Origin: Sphingopyxis macrogoltabida | GTDB lineage: Bacteria > Pseudomonadota > Alphaproteobacteria > Sphingomonadales > Sphingomonadaceae | Length of the DNA stretch: 64,000 nucleotides | Assembly (NCBI RefSeq): GCF_001314325.1 | Contig: NZ_CP009429.1 | Span: forward strand, 558,501 to 622,500 | Direction: 5' to 3' | Part shown: positions 34,197 to 43,721 of the stretch, piece after piece | How positions within the stretch are numbered: the stretch's first letter is position 1 | Layout of the letters: each line of letters begins with the position of its first letter | Made by a program: the position numbers and the translations under genes | Notes under the pieces: generated by a model | Told to the model about the DNA's origin: nothing | Seen by the model: only the letters and a program-made list of their open reading frames with translations | Databases searched by the model: none

Positions 34197-36311
34197 TCAC
34201 GCTGCGGCGGCGATCTTGCGGACCGATACTTCCAGTCCGTCCATGATCGTCGTGCCCGAGATCGCCTCGACCGCCTCCGGACCGACCGGCAGCAGCCAGT
34301 TGATATTGCTGCCGCCCTGCGCATTGGCGTGCTGCCAGCCGCCGTGGTGGCCCCAACCGTGCGGATAGCTGACGGTGCCGGGGCGCATATCATCGGTGAC
34401 CGCGATGCATACAGTGACCATCGCGGCGCCGGTCGACAGGTCGACGGCCTCGCCATCGTGCAAGTCTAGCCGCGCGGCGTCCTCGGGATGCATCAGCAGT
34501 TCGGGATGCTGGCTGCGGACGAGGCGCGGGACATTGTGCAGCCAGCTGTTGAGCGAACGGATGTCGCGGTGCGTGATCAGGCGCAGCGTATCGGTCGGTG
34601 CGGGCGTCAGCCGCGCGAACTCGTCGGCGATCATCGCGTGCCACAGCTTCGCGCGCCCGTCGGCGATGCGCGGCCATGGATCATAGGGATCGGGCAGGTC
34701 GACCATCACGCCGTGCGGCACGTCGCGGAGCTTGTCGAAGCTCCATCCCTCGCGCGCGCCCATGTCGTCGCCGGCGGGGCCGAGGCGGAAGGCCTTGTCG
34801 AGATCGTCCATCGGCCGGCCGTGCGTCGGTTTGCCCATGCGCGCGAGCAGGCCGTTGAAAATCTCCCATTCCGATCTGGCTTCGCCGACCGGCGGGATCA
34901 CCGCATCGGTCACCTGCACGAAGGGACGGATCATCGAGCCCAGTCCCGCCATCGGATAATCGTCGCGTTCGAAAAAGGTCGGGACGGGCAGGATATAGTC
35001 GGCGTAGCGGTTGCTTTCGGTCTGGTAGAGGTCGAGCGCGACGATCAGGTCGAGTTGCCCAAGCGCGTCGACCAGCGCCTGCCCGCCGGGCGCCGACATC
35101 ACCATATTGCCGCCGGTCAGGATCATCGCGCGCACCTGCCCCTCGCCGGGTTCCAAAATGTCCGCGGGCAGCATCGCCGAGGCGAGGAATTGCGCGACGC
35201 TGGGGAAGTCGCCGACGCGGCTGCGTGTGTCGCCATAGCCGCCGGTCAGCACCTTCTGCGATCCGCCGAGGATCGTGCGGCTGAAGATCGCGCCGCCGGG
35301 GCGCCCCAGCTTGCCGCCGAGCAGGTTGAGCGCGATCAGCAGGAAATTCTCGAGCGTCGCATGCGGCCCACGGCAGACGCCGAGCCGGCCATAGGCGACG
35401 GCGCGCGGGGTGGCGGCGAAGCTGCGCGCGAGCTCGGCGATGGTGCCCGCGTCGACGCCCGCGCGGCCGGCGCAGTCGACGAGGTCGTATTGCGCGACCG
35501 TGGACGCGAGGTCCGCGAAGCTATCGGTATGCGCGGCGACATAGTCGGCATCGTACAATTCTTCGTCGATCAGCACGCGGAGCAGCCCGAGCAGGAGCCA
35601 GACGTCGCCGTTGGCGCGTACCGCGACATGCTGGTAGCGGCGCGCAGTCTCGGTGCGGCGGGGGTCGACGACGACGACGCGTCCGCGTTCGGCGATCGCG
35701 TCGAGGTCGTGGCGCACGCGCGGCGACCAGACCATCGATCCGTTGGAAACCAGCGGATTGGCGCCGAACATCAGCAGCATGTCGGTATGCGGCAGGTCTG
35801 GAATGTCATAGGTCACCGCCGAGCCGAAAGCGAGATAACAGGCGGTCAGCCGCGCATTGGTATCCTGCGATCCCGCGCCATAATATTTGGTGATGCCGAG
35901 CGTCCCCAGGAATGCCTTGAGGCTGAACGACACGTCGATGCCGAAGGCGATCGGATTGCCCTTGTACGACGCGACCGCGTCGGGCCCGTGGGTGTCGATC
36001 ACTTGGCCGAGCCGCGCCGCAATATCGTCGAGCGCTTCGTCCCAGCCGACGGGTGCGAATTCGCCCGGTCCGCCGACGCGCTTCAGCGGGGTCAGGATGC
36101 GGTCGGGGTCGTAGGTGACATTGTGGAAGGTGATCCCCTTCAGGCAGACATGGCCCAACGAATGCGGATTTTCCTTGTCGGGCTGGACGTCGGTGATGCG
36201 GCCGTCCTCGACTTTGGCGGCGAGCCCGCAATGCGCTTCGCAGAGGCGGCAGAAGGTGACATGCACCCCGTCCTCTCCGGGCTGGAGCCGCTTGGTCTGG
36301 CTCTCGGTCAT
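34197..36311 (-). CDS. Molybdopterin oxidoreductase, copy 2 (DMSO-reductase family)
   Basis: 704 residues with GAGGGG upstream. [4Fe-4S] ligands are C21, C24, C28 and C56. MFGANPLVSNGS, VVVDPRRTETARR and ICRGPHAT-like VCRGPHAT belong to the bis-MGD fold, and the C-terminal domain has SYPHGWGHHGGW. The sequence YYGAGSQDTN places serine S148 at the likely metal-ligand position, as in YGTYS of DMSO reductase. There is no Tat leader and no partner subunit gene. It is divergent from an aldehyde dehydrogenase. It is most similar to the copy at 41575, which shares the AGSQDTNAR string, and less so to the copy at 13323. Confidence 0.9.
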   Translation of the reverse strand: MTESQTKRLQPGEDGVHVTFCRLCEAHCGLAAKVEDGRITDVQPDKENPHSLGHVCLKGITFHNVTYDPDRILTPLKRVGGPGEFAPVGWDEALDDIAARLGQVIDTHGPDAVASYKGNPIAFGIDVSFSLKAFLGTLGITKYYGAGSQDTNARLTACYLAFGSAVTYDIPDLPHTDMLLMFGANPLVSNGSMVWSPRVRHDLDAIAERGRVVVVDPRRTETARRYQHVAVRANGDVWLLLGLLRVLIDEELYDADYVAAHTDSFADLASTVAQYDLVDCAGRAGVDAGTIAELARSFAATPRAVAYGRLGVCRGPHATLENFLLIALNLLGGKLGRPGGAIFSRTILGGSQKVLTGGYGDTRSRVGDFPSVAQFLASAMLPADILEPGEGQVRAMILTGGNMVMSAPGGQALVDALGQLDLIVALDLYQTESNRYADYILPVPTFFERDDYPMAGLGSMIRPFVQVTDAVIPPVGEARSEWEIFNGLLARMGKPTHGRPMDDLDKAFRLGPAGDDMGAREGWSFDKLRDVPHGVMVDLPDPYDPWPRIADGRAKLWHAMIADEFARLTPAPTDTLRLITHRDIRSLNSWLHNVPRLVRSQHPELLMHPEDAARLDLHDGEAVDLSTGAAMVTVCIAVTDDMRPGTVSYPHGWGHHGGWQHANAQGGSNINWLLPVGPEAVEAISGTTIMDGLEVSVRKIAAAA

Positions 36312-36423
36312 CGCCTGCCCCTCATGAATCGCCTCTCATATCTAATAGTATTTGATTATCGCCGCAAATGGTGCAAATCCGGGGACGGGAACCGGATTTC
36401 CGAACGATATGGGCGAGGGTAAA
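36312..36423. promoter_or_regulatory. Divergent promoter region without a recognised operator
   Basis: 112 bp between the molybdopterin oxidoreductase and aldehyde dehydrogenase starts. A 30-bp AT-rich stretch (about 36332-36362) is the likely promoter. None of the three repeated operator motifs of the window is present in recognisable form. Confidence 0.3.
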
Positions 36424-37848
36424 ATGGACTTTGCGAGCAACTACACGCTGACCATCGATGGCGCTGCGGTCGACACCGCGGAGCGCGTCGACGTGATCAA
36501 TCCCGCGACGGGCAAGGCCTTTGCCTCGGCGCCCGCGGCCGGGCAGGCCGAGCTCGACCTCGCGGTCGCCGCGGCGAAGCGCGCGCTGCCGGCGTGGAAG
36601 GCGCTCGGCTGGGAGGGACGGCGCGAATTGCTGGTCAAAGCGGCGAAGGCGATCGAACCGCATCTCGACCAGTTCGCTGCCCTGTTTGTCGCCGAACAAG
36701 GGCGACCGACCGCGCTCGCCAAGGGTGAGGTGCAGATGGGCGCCTGGTGGCTGAAGTCGGTCGCGCGGCAGGACCTGCCCAACGAGGTGGTCGAGGACAG
36801 CGACACGCGCCAGGTGATCGTCAAGCACGAGCCGCTGGGCGTCGTCGCCGCGATCGTACCGTGGAATTTCCCGTTCCTGCTCGCGATGTGGAAGATCGCG
36901 CCGGCGCTGCTCGCGGGCAACACGATGGTGCTCAAACCGTCGCCCTACACCCCGCTCTGCTCGCTGAAGCTCGCCGAACTGTGGCGCGATATCCTGCCGG
37001 CCGGTGTCTATAATGTCATTTCGGGCGACGATGCGCTCGGCCCGCTGATGACCGCGCATCCGGGCTTTGCGAAGATCAGCTTCACCGGCTCGACCGCGAC
37101 GGGCAAGCGCGTGATGGAGGCGGCATCGCGCGACCTCAAGCGCATCACGCTCGAACTTGGCGGCAACGACGCCGCGATCGTGCTGCCCGACGTCGACGTG
37201 GCGGAGGTCGCGCCGAAACTCTTCTTCGGGTCCTTCTACAACACGGCGCAGGTCTGCATCGCGACCAAGCGCATGTATATCCACGACGATATCTATGACG
37301 AGATGCTGGCCGCCTTCCACCGGCTCGCGAAGGAGGCGGTCGTCGGCGACGGGGCGCAGCAGGGGGTGCAATATGGTCCGGTCCAGAACCGTGCCCAATA
37401 TGACCGCGTCCGCGGCCTGATCGACGGCGCGCGCGCCGAGGGGCTGAGCTTGCTGCAGGGCGCCAACGTGCCCGAGGGCGACGGCTATTTCATCCCGATC
37501 ACGCTCGTCGACAACCCGCCCGAGGATGCGGCGGTGGTGACCGAGGAAGCCTTCGGCCCGGTGCTGCCGCTGCTGCGCTTTTCGAGCATCGAGGATGTCG
37601 TCGAGCGCGCGAACAATTGCGATTACGGCCTTGCGGGCGCGGTCTGGTCGAAGGATATCGACGCGGCGGTCGCGCTCGCCGACCGGATCGAAACCGGCAC
37701 CGTCTGGATCAACGACAATTTCCAGAACGGCCCACATATCCCCTTCGCGGGGGCGAAGCAGTCCGGGTTCGGAGTCGAGAATGGCGCCGAGGGCCTGCGC
37801 GAATTCACCTTTCCGAAGGTGATCTTCGTGCCGAAGAAACCGGCCTGA
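36424..37848 (+). CDS. NAD(P)-dependent aldehyde dehydrogenase
   Basis: 474 residues from the ATG at 36424, with GCGAGGG upstream; in-frame ATGs at 36352 and 36409 lack one. It oxidises an aldehyde to the carboxylate. Catalytic residues are N148 in VPWNFP, E244 in LELGGND and C278 in NTAQVCIATKR. TGSTATGK is the cofactor-loop motif. The length is at the short end of the family. It would supply the acid used by the CoA ligases, downstream of P450 and GMC steps. It converges on the acyl-CoA dehydrogenase pair. Confidence 0.94.
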   Translation: MDFASNYTLTIDGAAVDTAERVDVINPATGKAFASAPAAGQAELDLAVAAAKRALPAWKALGWEGRRELLVKAAKAIEPHLDQFAALFVAEQGRPTALAKGEVQMGAWWLKSVARQDLPNEVVEDSDTRQVIVKHEPLGVVAAIVPWNFPFLLAMWKIAPALLAGNTMVLKPSPYTPLCSLKLAELWRDILPAGVYNVISGDDALGPLMTAHPGFAKISFTGSTATGKRVMEAASRDLKRITLELGGNDAAIVLPDVDVAEVAPKLFFGSFYNTAQVCIATKRMYIHDDIYDEMLAAFHRLAKEAVVGDGAQQGVQYGPVQNRAQYDRVRGLIDGARAEGLSLLQGANVPEGDGYFIPITLVDNPPEDAAVVTEEAFGPVLPLLRFSSIEDVVERANNCDYGLAGAVWSKDIDAAVALADRIETGTVWINDNFQNGPHIPFAGAKQSGFGVENGAEGLREFTFPKVIFVPKKPA

Positions 37849-37889
37849 CGGGCGAGGGCGCATCGGCGGTTCCGGCATGCGCGCCCGGC

Positions 37890-38906
37890 CTAAATCCCGG
37901 CGATCCGGGCGAGGTGCCAGTCGCTATCCGCCCACAGCACCTCGATCGCCATCGCGCGCTTCACATAATGGCCGACCGGCAGTTCGTCGGTCATGCCCAT
38001 GCCGCCGTGAAGCTGGATCGCCTGCTGCCCGACGAAGCGGCAGGCGCGGGCGACATTGACCATCGCGCTCGACACCGCTCGGGCGCGTTCGGGCGCCGCT
38101 TCCCCGAGCGCCTCGACCGCGAGCCATGCCGACGAGCGTGCCAGCTCGCATTCGAGATACATGTCGACCATGCGGTGTTGGAGCGCCTGAAAGCCGGCGA
38201 TCGGCTGGCCGAACTGGCGCCGCTGGCCGGTGTAGGCGATCGTCTGTTCGAGCAGGTTGTCGAGCAGGCCCACCGCCTCGGCCGCTAGCAACGCGAGCGC
38301 GCGGTCGCGGGCTTCTTCGAGCAGGTCGAGCGCGCCGCCTTCGGGGCCGATCAGGGCATCGGCGGGGAGGGCGTGGTTCTCGAAAACCAGATCGGCGGCG
38401 GGGTGGCTGTCGATCGTCCGGTACGGCGACAGCCGGAGGCCTTCGGTCCGGGCTGGGTCGATCCGGAAGAGCGACAGCGCGTCGGCGCCGGTGTGCGCGG
38501 CGACCAATAGGACATCGGCTTCGGCCGCCCAGCCGACGACCGCCTTGGTCCCGTCGAGGCGCCAGCCGTCGCCGTCGCGCCGTGCGTGCGTCTCGATGCC
38601 CGCAAAATCATAGCGCATAGCCGGCTCGGCCCAAGCGAGGGTCGCGATTGCCGTGGCGGGCAAGGCCGGGGCGTTGCAGCGATCGAGCAGCCACGCCGCC
38701 GTCGCCACGTCGGCGAAGGGCAGATGCGCGCGCGTGCGGCCGATCTCTTCGGCGATGATCGCACCCTGTTGCGCGTCGAGCAGCGCGGCGTCGATGCCGA
38801 GCCGTTCGGCAAAATCGGGCCAGCGAGGAGCTTCGTCCCTGCCCAGATACGCCCGCACCGCGTCCCGCAGCATCGTCTGTTCGGTTTCGGATAGCGGGGC
38901 GCTCAT
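37890..38906 (-). CDS. Acyl-CoA dehydrogenase, short subunit of a pair
   Basis: 338 residues, shorter than the roughly 380 of homotetrameric enzymes. RRQFGQPIAGFQALQHRMVDMY and IQLHGGMGMTDE are the C-terminal FAD/tetramer-interface motifs. It overlaps the preceding, longer acyl-CoA dehydrogenase gene by ATGA. Short plus long pairs of this kind form alpha2beta2 enzymes in steroid side-chain degradation (FadE/ChsE type), where each subunit contributes half of the FAD site. The same arrangement recurs at 54992-57332. It is third in the operon P450 - acyl-CoA dehydrogenase - acyl-CoA dehydrogenase. Confidence 0.9.
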   Translation of the reverse strand: MSAPLSETEQTMLRDAVRAYLGRDEAPRWPDFAERLGIDAALLDAQQGAIIAEEIGRTRAHLPFADVATAAWLLDRCNAPALPATAIATLAWAEPAMRYDFAGIETHARRDGDGWRLDGTKAVVGWAAEADVLLVAAHTGADALSLFRIDPARTEGLRLSPYRTIDSHPAADLVFENHALPADALIGPEGGALDLLEEARDRALALLAAEAVGLLDNLLEQTIAYTGQRRQFGQPIAGFQALQHRMVDMYLECELARSSAWLAVEALGEAAPERARAVSSAMVNVARACRFVGQQAIQLHGGMGMTDELPVGHYVKRAMAIEVLWADSDWHLARIAGI

Positions 38907-40093
38907 CGTGCCATCCCCGCCAGCGAACGCCAGATGATATTCTTCTGCACCTCGGTCGAGCCGCCGTAGATCGTCTGGGCGCGCTCGAAGAGATAGGATT
39001 GCACGGCCACCGGGCCGAACGGCGTGGTCGCCGGCGCCGCCGCTGCCCAGTCGGCCTCGCCGCGATCGAGCATCGGCAGCCGGTTACGGCCGGCGACGTC
39101 GATGCCCAACTCGGTGATCGCCTGCGCGCATTCGGTGCAGGCGATCTTGAGCGCCGCGGCGGTCGCCATCGAAATCTCGCTGCGCAGCGCGCGCAGGATC
39201 GAGGCCTCGATCGCCGCGAGCCGCGCCGCGACGCGGGCATGGGCGAGACGGAAAGCCGGGTCGCGGTCCATCGTGCCGCCGCCGTTCGCGGGCAGCCGTC
39301 CCGCTTCTTCGAGCAGCTTGGCGAGATCGCGCTTCTTCGATCCGATATGCGCGTAGGACAGGCGCTCGTTCTTGAGCAGGACATTGGCATAGTGCCAGGC
39401 CTGACCCTCGTCGCCGATGCGGTTGGTGACCGGCACGCGGACATTGTCGAATTCGATGCGATTGAGCTCGTCCGACCCGTCGATCAGCCGGATCGGGTGG
39501 ACGCTGATCCCGGGCAGGTCCAGCGGCGCGCAGATCAGCGAAATGCCCTGCTGCTTGCGCTCCTCGCGGCTGGTGCGCGCGAGGCAGAATATCCAGTCGG
39601 CCCACTGCGCGCCCGACGTCCAGATCTTCGTGCCGTTGAGGATATAATCGTCGCCGTCGCGCACCGCCGAAAAGCGCAGCGAGGCGAGATCGGAGCCGGC
39701 TTCGGGCTCCGAATAGCCCTGCGCCCAGAAACTGCGCGATTCGAGGATCGCGGGCAGCCAGTCGGCCTTCTGCTGGTCCGATCCGAACGCCGCGATGATC
39801 GGCCCGATATAGATCACCGCCATCGGAATGATCGCGGCGGCGTGCGCCAGTTCGAGTTCCTGATCGAAGATATAGCGTTCGGCCGGCGTCCAGCCGGTGC
39901 CGCCGACCTCGCGCGGCCAGCCGACGCCGAGCCAGCCGCGCGCGTTCAGCGCGCGCTGCGCGTCGATATGGTCCTGCTTGGTAAGCCGCTGTCCCGCCTT
40001 GTTCCTGGCGATGACGTGCGCGGGATAGTCGCGTGCGAAAAACGTCCGCACGGCATCGCGAAACTCGGTTTCTTCGGCAGTCAGTTTGAGCAC
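38903..40093 (-). CDS. Acyl-CoA dehydrogenase, long subunit of a pair
   Basis: 396 residues from a GTG at 40093 (VLKLTAEETEFRDAVR), which fits the family N-terminus; ACAGGA lies upstream. The ATG at 40138 would add 15 residues that do not look like the family. The FAD/substrate motif QGYSEPEAGSDLASL is near 150-165. The C-terminus has AQTIYGGSTEVQKNIIW, where the residue after Tyr is Gly, not the Glu base of medium-chain acyl-CoA dehydrogenase. The catalytic base may therefore lie elsewhere or in the partner subunit. It lies between the P450 and short-subunit genes in one operon. Confidence 0.9.
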   Translation of the reverse strand: MLKLTAEETEFRDAVRTFFARDYPAHVIARNKAGQRLTKQDHIDAQRALNARGWLGVGWPREVGGTGWTPAERYIFDQELELAHAAAIIPMAVIYIGPIIAAFGSDQQKADWLPAILESRSFWAQGYSEPEAGSDLASLRFSAVRDGDDYILNGTKIWTSGAQWADWIFCLARTSREERKQQGISLICAPLDLPGISVHPIRLIDGSDELNRIEFDNVRVPVTNRIGDEGQAWHYANVLLKNERLSYAHIGSKKRDLAKLLEEAGRLPANGGGTMDRDPAFRLAHARVAARLAAIEASILRALRSEISMATAAALKIACTECAQAITELGIDVAGRNRLPMLDRGEADWAAAAPATTPFGPVAVQSYLFERAQTIYGGSTEVQKNIIWRSLAGMAR

Positions 40094-40150
40094 GTCGGGA
40101 TCCTGTCGACAGGGTGGGACAGCGGGTTGCGGCCCCACCCTAGAACATGG

Positions 40151-41347
40151 TCAGGACGCGCGGAAGGTGACCGGCAGCGTTTTGAGCACCCGCGATTCCC
40201 CGACCGCGAAATCGGGCTGGAAATCGGAGCGGATCTTGAGGTCGGGCAGGCGCTCGAAGATCGAGCGGATCATCATTTCGAGCAGCGCCTTGGCGAAATG
40301 CTGGCCGATGCAGATATGCGCGCCGCCGCCGAAGCCCAGATGATCGTGCTCGCTGCGCACTGCCCGGTCGAAGCGGACCTCGTTGGGGTCGGCGAAATGG
40401 CCGGGGTCGTGGTTCGCGGCGCCGTTCATCGCCATGATGTAATCGCCGGCCTTGAGCGGACAGCCCTCGAGCTCGGTGTCGCGCGTAACGGTGCGCCGCA
40501 ACCCCTGGATCGGCGAGGCGTAGCGCACGAATTCCTGCAGCGCGGTCGGGAAATCGATTTCGCCGCTCAGCAGCTTTGCGCGCTCCTCGGGATGTTCGAT
40601 CAGGTACCAGAGCGACATGCCCGCGACCGCGCTGGTCGTGTCGAGCCCGCCGAACAGCACCAGCGTCGCGATGCCGACGATTTCGTCATCGGTCAGCTTT
40701 TCACCGCCGATTTCGGCGTCGATCAGCGTCTGCATCAGATCGTCCTCGGGCGGCGACTGCCGCCGCCGCGCGGCAAATTCATACAGATACTGGCTGAGCT
40801 CGAGGCCATATTGGCCGCAGGTTTCGGGATCCTCGACGCGCATGCGGGTGAGGAAGTCGATCTTGTGCGACAATATTTCCCAGTCCGCGCGGGGCACGCC
40901 GAGGAAGGGCATGATCACCGTCGCGAGCGTCGGGCGGACGAGCTGTTCCTGCAATTCGGCCTCGCCGGCCGGGACGATCGCGTCGAGCAGCTCGGTGATG
41001 ATCGCCTCGAAACGCGGGCGATATTTCTGGATCGCGTCGGGCAGGAAGATCGGGTTGAGCAGCTTGCGCATCCGCGTCTGCTGCGGCGGGTCGAGGTCGA
41101 TGGGATAGAGCGCCAGCGGCTGCTTGGGCAGTGCGGTGCCGTCGGCCGAACTGAAGGTCCGGAAATCGTCATAGACGCGGCGCGTCGCGGCATAGTTGGT
41201 GGTGTACCAGAAGCCGCCAAGCTGTTCCGAGCGTGCGACCGGACAGCCGCCGGCGCGGACCTTGTCATAGAAGTCATAGGGGCGCTGCATCAGCGTGCGG
41301 TCGTGCTGGCTGAATTCTTCCACCGCATAGTCTTTGACGTCCGCCAT
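40151..41347 (-). CDS. Cytochrome P450 monooxygenase
   Basis: 398 residues from the ATG at 41347, with GAGAGGA upstream; the ATG at 41395 would extend into the promoter. It is a class I bacterial P450. The I-helix FGGLDTTSA is at about 232-240, ExxR is E272-R275, and haem segment FGGGAHICIG holds C346. The DLDPPQQTRMRKLLNPIF region is typical of camphor- and terpene-type P450s, but that does not fix the substrate. The likely electron donor is the 2Fe-2S ferredoxin at 44393-44713, which carries the same operator motif in its promoter. It is first in an operon with two acyl-CoA dehydrogenases. Confidence 0.95.
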   Translation of the reverse strand: MADVKDYAVEEFSQHDRTLMQRPYDFYDKVRAGGCPVARSEQLGGFWYTTNYAATRRVYDDFRTFSSADGTALPKQPLALYPIDLDPPQQTRMRKLLNPIFLPDAIQKYRPRFEAIITELLDAIVPAGEAELQEQLVRPTLATVIMPFLGVPRADWEILSHKIDFLTRMRVEDPETCGQYGLELSQYLYEFAARRRQSPPEDDLMQTLIDAEIGGEKLTDDEIVGIATLVLFGGLDTTSAVAGMSLWYLIEHPEERAKLLSGEIDFPTALQEFVRYASPIQGLRRTVTRDTELEGCPLKAGDYIMAMNGAANHDPGHFADPNEVRFDRAVRSEHDHLGFGGGAHICIGQHFAKALLEMMIRSIFERLPDLKIRSDFQPDFAVGESRVLKTLPVTFRAS

Positions 41348-41418
41348 CGATCGATCCTCTCGCCTGTGCCACCCGCGGGCCTTTTCGCGATGCAATTTCG
41401 ATCAAATGGCAAGCCGTG

Positions 41419-41434
41419 TCAACCAATCGATTAA
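41419..41434. promoter_or_regulatory. Operator-like site, TTRRTCGATTGATTAA family (site B)
   Basis: Read on the minus strand the site is TTAATCGATTGGTTGA, identical to the first 11 bases of site A. It lies 72 bp upstream of the P450 start, in the divergent promoter shared with the molybdopterin oxidoreductase gene. Confidence 0.6.
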
Positions 41435-41542
41435 TTGTTTTCTTCTTTCGTGGGCAGGAAAATGGCACTTTCCGGCGATTTTTGTCTCGGGAGCGTGACT
41501 TTACATTTCGAAGAATATGGACAGTCGGCGAAAAGGATGAGA

Positions 41543-41558
41543 GGTTCTAACCGATCAA
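41543..41558. promoter_or_regulatory. Operator-like site, TTRRTCGATTGATTAA family (site F)
   Basis: On the minus strand it reads TTGATCGGTTAGAACC, the most divergent member, but with the TTRRTCGRTT core. It ends 17 bp before the ATG of the molybdopterin oxidoreductase gene, next to its ribosome-binding site. Confidence 0.4.
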
Positions 41559-41574
41559 CTAACTGGAGCGAATC

Positions 41575-43710
41575 ATGCGGCCAGCGACGGGCGAGGACGG
41601 CGACCATATAACCTTCTGCCGCATCTGCACGGCGGTATGCGGGCTGGTGGCGACGGTCGAGGACGGCAAGGTCGTGCGCGCGCGGCCCGACCCCGACAAC
41701 CCGTCGTCGCAGGGCCATGCCTGCGTGAAAGGCATCGCCTATCATGGCGTGACCCACGACCCCGACCGCGTGACGCGGCCGATGAAGCGCGTCGCGCCTG
41801 GCCGCTTCGAGCCGGTGAGCTGGGACGAAGCGCTGGACGATATCGCGGCGCGGCTGTCGGCGATCATCGCCGAGCACGGCCCCGACGCCGTGGCGAGCTA
41901 TCAGGGCAATCCGCCCGCCTATGCCACCGACGGCATGACGGGGTTCCGCATGTTCCTGAAGGCGCTCGGTACGACCAAAATCTATGGCGCGGGCTCGCAG
42001 GACACCAACGCCCGCTTCACCGCCAACTGGATACTCTACGGCAGCCCGCTGACGATCGACGTGCCCGACGTCAACAATGCCGACTTCATGCTGATCTTCG
42101 GCGCCAACCCGCTGATCTCACACGGCTCGCTGATCTTCACCCCGCGCGTCCGGCACCAGCTCGACGCGGTCGCGGCGCGCGGCGGGGTCGTCGTCGTCGA
42201 CCCGCGGCGCAGCGAGACCGCGGCGCGCTACGAACATGTCGCGATCGAGCCCAATTCGGATTGCTGGCTGATGCTCGCGATGCTCAAGACGCTTGCCGAC
42301 GAGGGGCTGGCCGACGAGGCGTTTCTTGCCGAGCGTTGCGCGGGCTGGGGCGAGTTGCAGGTGGCGCTCGCGGGCATCGATTATGACGATACCGCCCGGC
42401 GTACGGGGATCGATGTCGAAACGATCAAGACCCTCGCGCGCCGCCTGACCGCCAGCCCGAAATCGGTGTGTTACGGCCGCGTCGGCATCTGCCGCGGGCC
42501 GCATGCGACGCTCGCGAACTTCCTGCTGTCGGCGCTCAACATGGTCGGCGGCACCTTCGGACACGAAGGGGGCAGCACGTTCGCGACGCCGGTGCTTGCC
42601 GGCAGCGACCGTGCTACCACCGGCGGCTATGACGAGGTGCGCAGCCGCGTCGGCAATTTCCCCAGCGTGACGCAATTCCTGCCGTCGGCGGTGATGCCCG
42701 ACGACATTCTCGAACCCGGCCCGGGCAAGGTCCGCGCGCTCCTGTCGCTCGGCGGCAATGTGCTGCTCGCGGCGCCGGGCGGCGACCGGCTGCGGCGCGG
42801 GCTCGAACAGCTCGAGCTATCGGTGTCCTTCGACCTTTATATCAACGAGGCGGGGTCCTACGCCGATTATGTATTACCCGGCCTGACCTTCTACGAGCGC
42901 GCCGACCTGCCGATGGTGCCCTTCATGAGCATGGTGCAGCCCTTCCTGCAATATGCCGAGCCGGTGATCCCGCCGGTCGGCGACGCACGGAGCGAGTTCG
43001 ACACCTTCTGCGATATATTGGCGCGGATGGGGCTGCGCATGCCCGCCGCTTCGCCCGATGAGGTGGCGGCGCAGGCGGCGGGCGGGCAGATGCGTCCGCT
43101 CGAAGTGCTCGACGGCGCGATCCGGCAGGGACCGGCGGGTGTCCATGGCGACTGGTCGATCGACAAGTTGCGCGACCATCCGCACGGCGTGATGCTCGAC
43201 ATTCCCATACCTTGGGGCAATCAGGAGAAAATCGCGCATGCCGACGGCCGCATCCATCTGTGGGACGATATGGTCGCCGCCGAACTCGGCCGCCTGTTCG
43301 CGGCGGCGCCGGTCGAAGGGCTGAAGCTGCTGTCGCGGCGCGACATGCGTTCGCACAATGGATGGCTCCACAATGTCGACCGGCTGATCCGCTCGCAGAA
43401 GCCGACCTTGCATATCCATCCCGACGATGCGGCCGAGCGCGGCCTCGCCGACGGCGACCGTGCGACCTTGTCGAACCGCTTCGGCGCGATCGAGGTCGAG
43501 GTCGAGATCAATGACGATCACCGGCGGGGTACCGTTTCCTATCCGCATTGCTTCGGGCATGACACGGGCGGCTGGCAGCGCGCGAACCGGGCCGGCGGCG
43601 CAAACGTCAACATCCTGCTCGGGCACGGCCCCGATGTCGTCGAGGCGGTGTCGGGGACGACGCTGATGGACGGGATCGCGGTCGAGGTGACCGCGCTACA
43701 GCCGGCGTGA
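41575..43710 (+). CDS. Molybdopterin oxidoreductase, copy 3 (DMSO-reductase family)
   Basis: 711 residues, with CTGGAGCG upstream. [4Fe-4S] ligands are C15, C18, C22 and C50. IFGANPLISHGS, VVVDPRRSETAAR and GICRGPHATL are shared with the copy at 34197, as is YGAGSQDTNAR, which puts S141 at the probable Mo/W ligand position. The C-terminal domain has SYPHCFGHDTGGW, with Cys-Phe replacing the Gly-Trp of the other two copies. There is no signal peptide or partner subunit gene. It is divergent from the P450/acyl-CoA dehydrogenase operon and belongs to the TTRRTCGATTGATTAA group. Confidence 0.9.
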   Translation: MRPATGEDGDHITFCRICTAVCGLVATVEDGKVVRARPDPDNPSSQGHACVKGIAYHGVTHDPDRVTRPMKRVAPGRFEPVSWDEALDDIAARLSAIIAEHGPDAVASYQGNPPAYATDGMTGFRMFLKALGTTKIYGAGSQDTNARFTANWILYGSPLTIDVPDVNNADFMLIFGANPLISHGSLIFTPRVRHQLDAVAARGGVVVVDPRRSETAARYEHVAIEPNSDCWLMLAMLKTLADEGLADEAFLAERCAGWGELQVALAGIDYDDTARRTGIDVETIKTLARRLTASPKSVCYGRVGICRGPHATLANFLLSALNMVGGTFGHEGGSTFATPVLAGSDRATTGGYDEVRSRVGNFPSVTQFLPSAVMPDDILEPGPGKVRALLSLGGNVLLAAPGGDRLRRGLEQLELSVSFDLYINEAGSYADYVLPGLTFYERADLPMVPFMSMVQPFLQYAEPVIPPVGDARSEFDTFCDILARMGLRMPAASPDEVAAQAAGGQMRPLEVLDGAIRQGPAGVHGDWSIDKLRDHPHGVMLDIPIPWGNQEKIAHADGRIHLWDDMVAAELGRLFAAAPVEGLKLLSRRDMRSHNGWLHNVDRLIRSQKPTLHIHPDDAAERGLADGDRATLSNRFGAIEVEVEINDDHRRGTVSYPHCFGHDTGGWQRANRAGGANVNILLGHGPDVVEAVSGTTLMDGIAVEVTALQPA

Positions 43711-43721
43711 ACGCGTTGGCG

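Noticed and set aside
41501..41522. TTACA-N12-TGGAC as a further member of the TTACA-N12-TGTAA family
   Set aside because: Only the left arm fits, and the promoter already contains two sites of the TTRRTCGATTGATTAA family.
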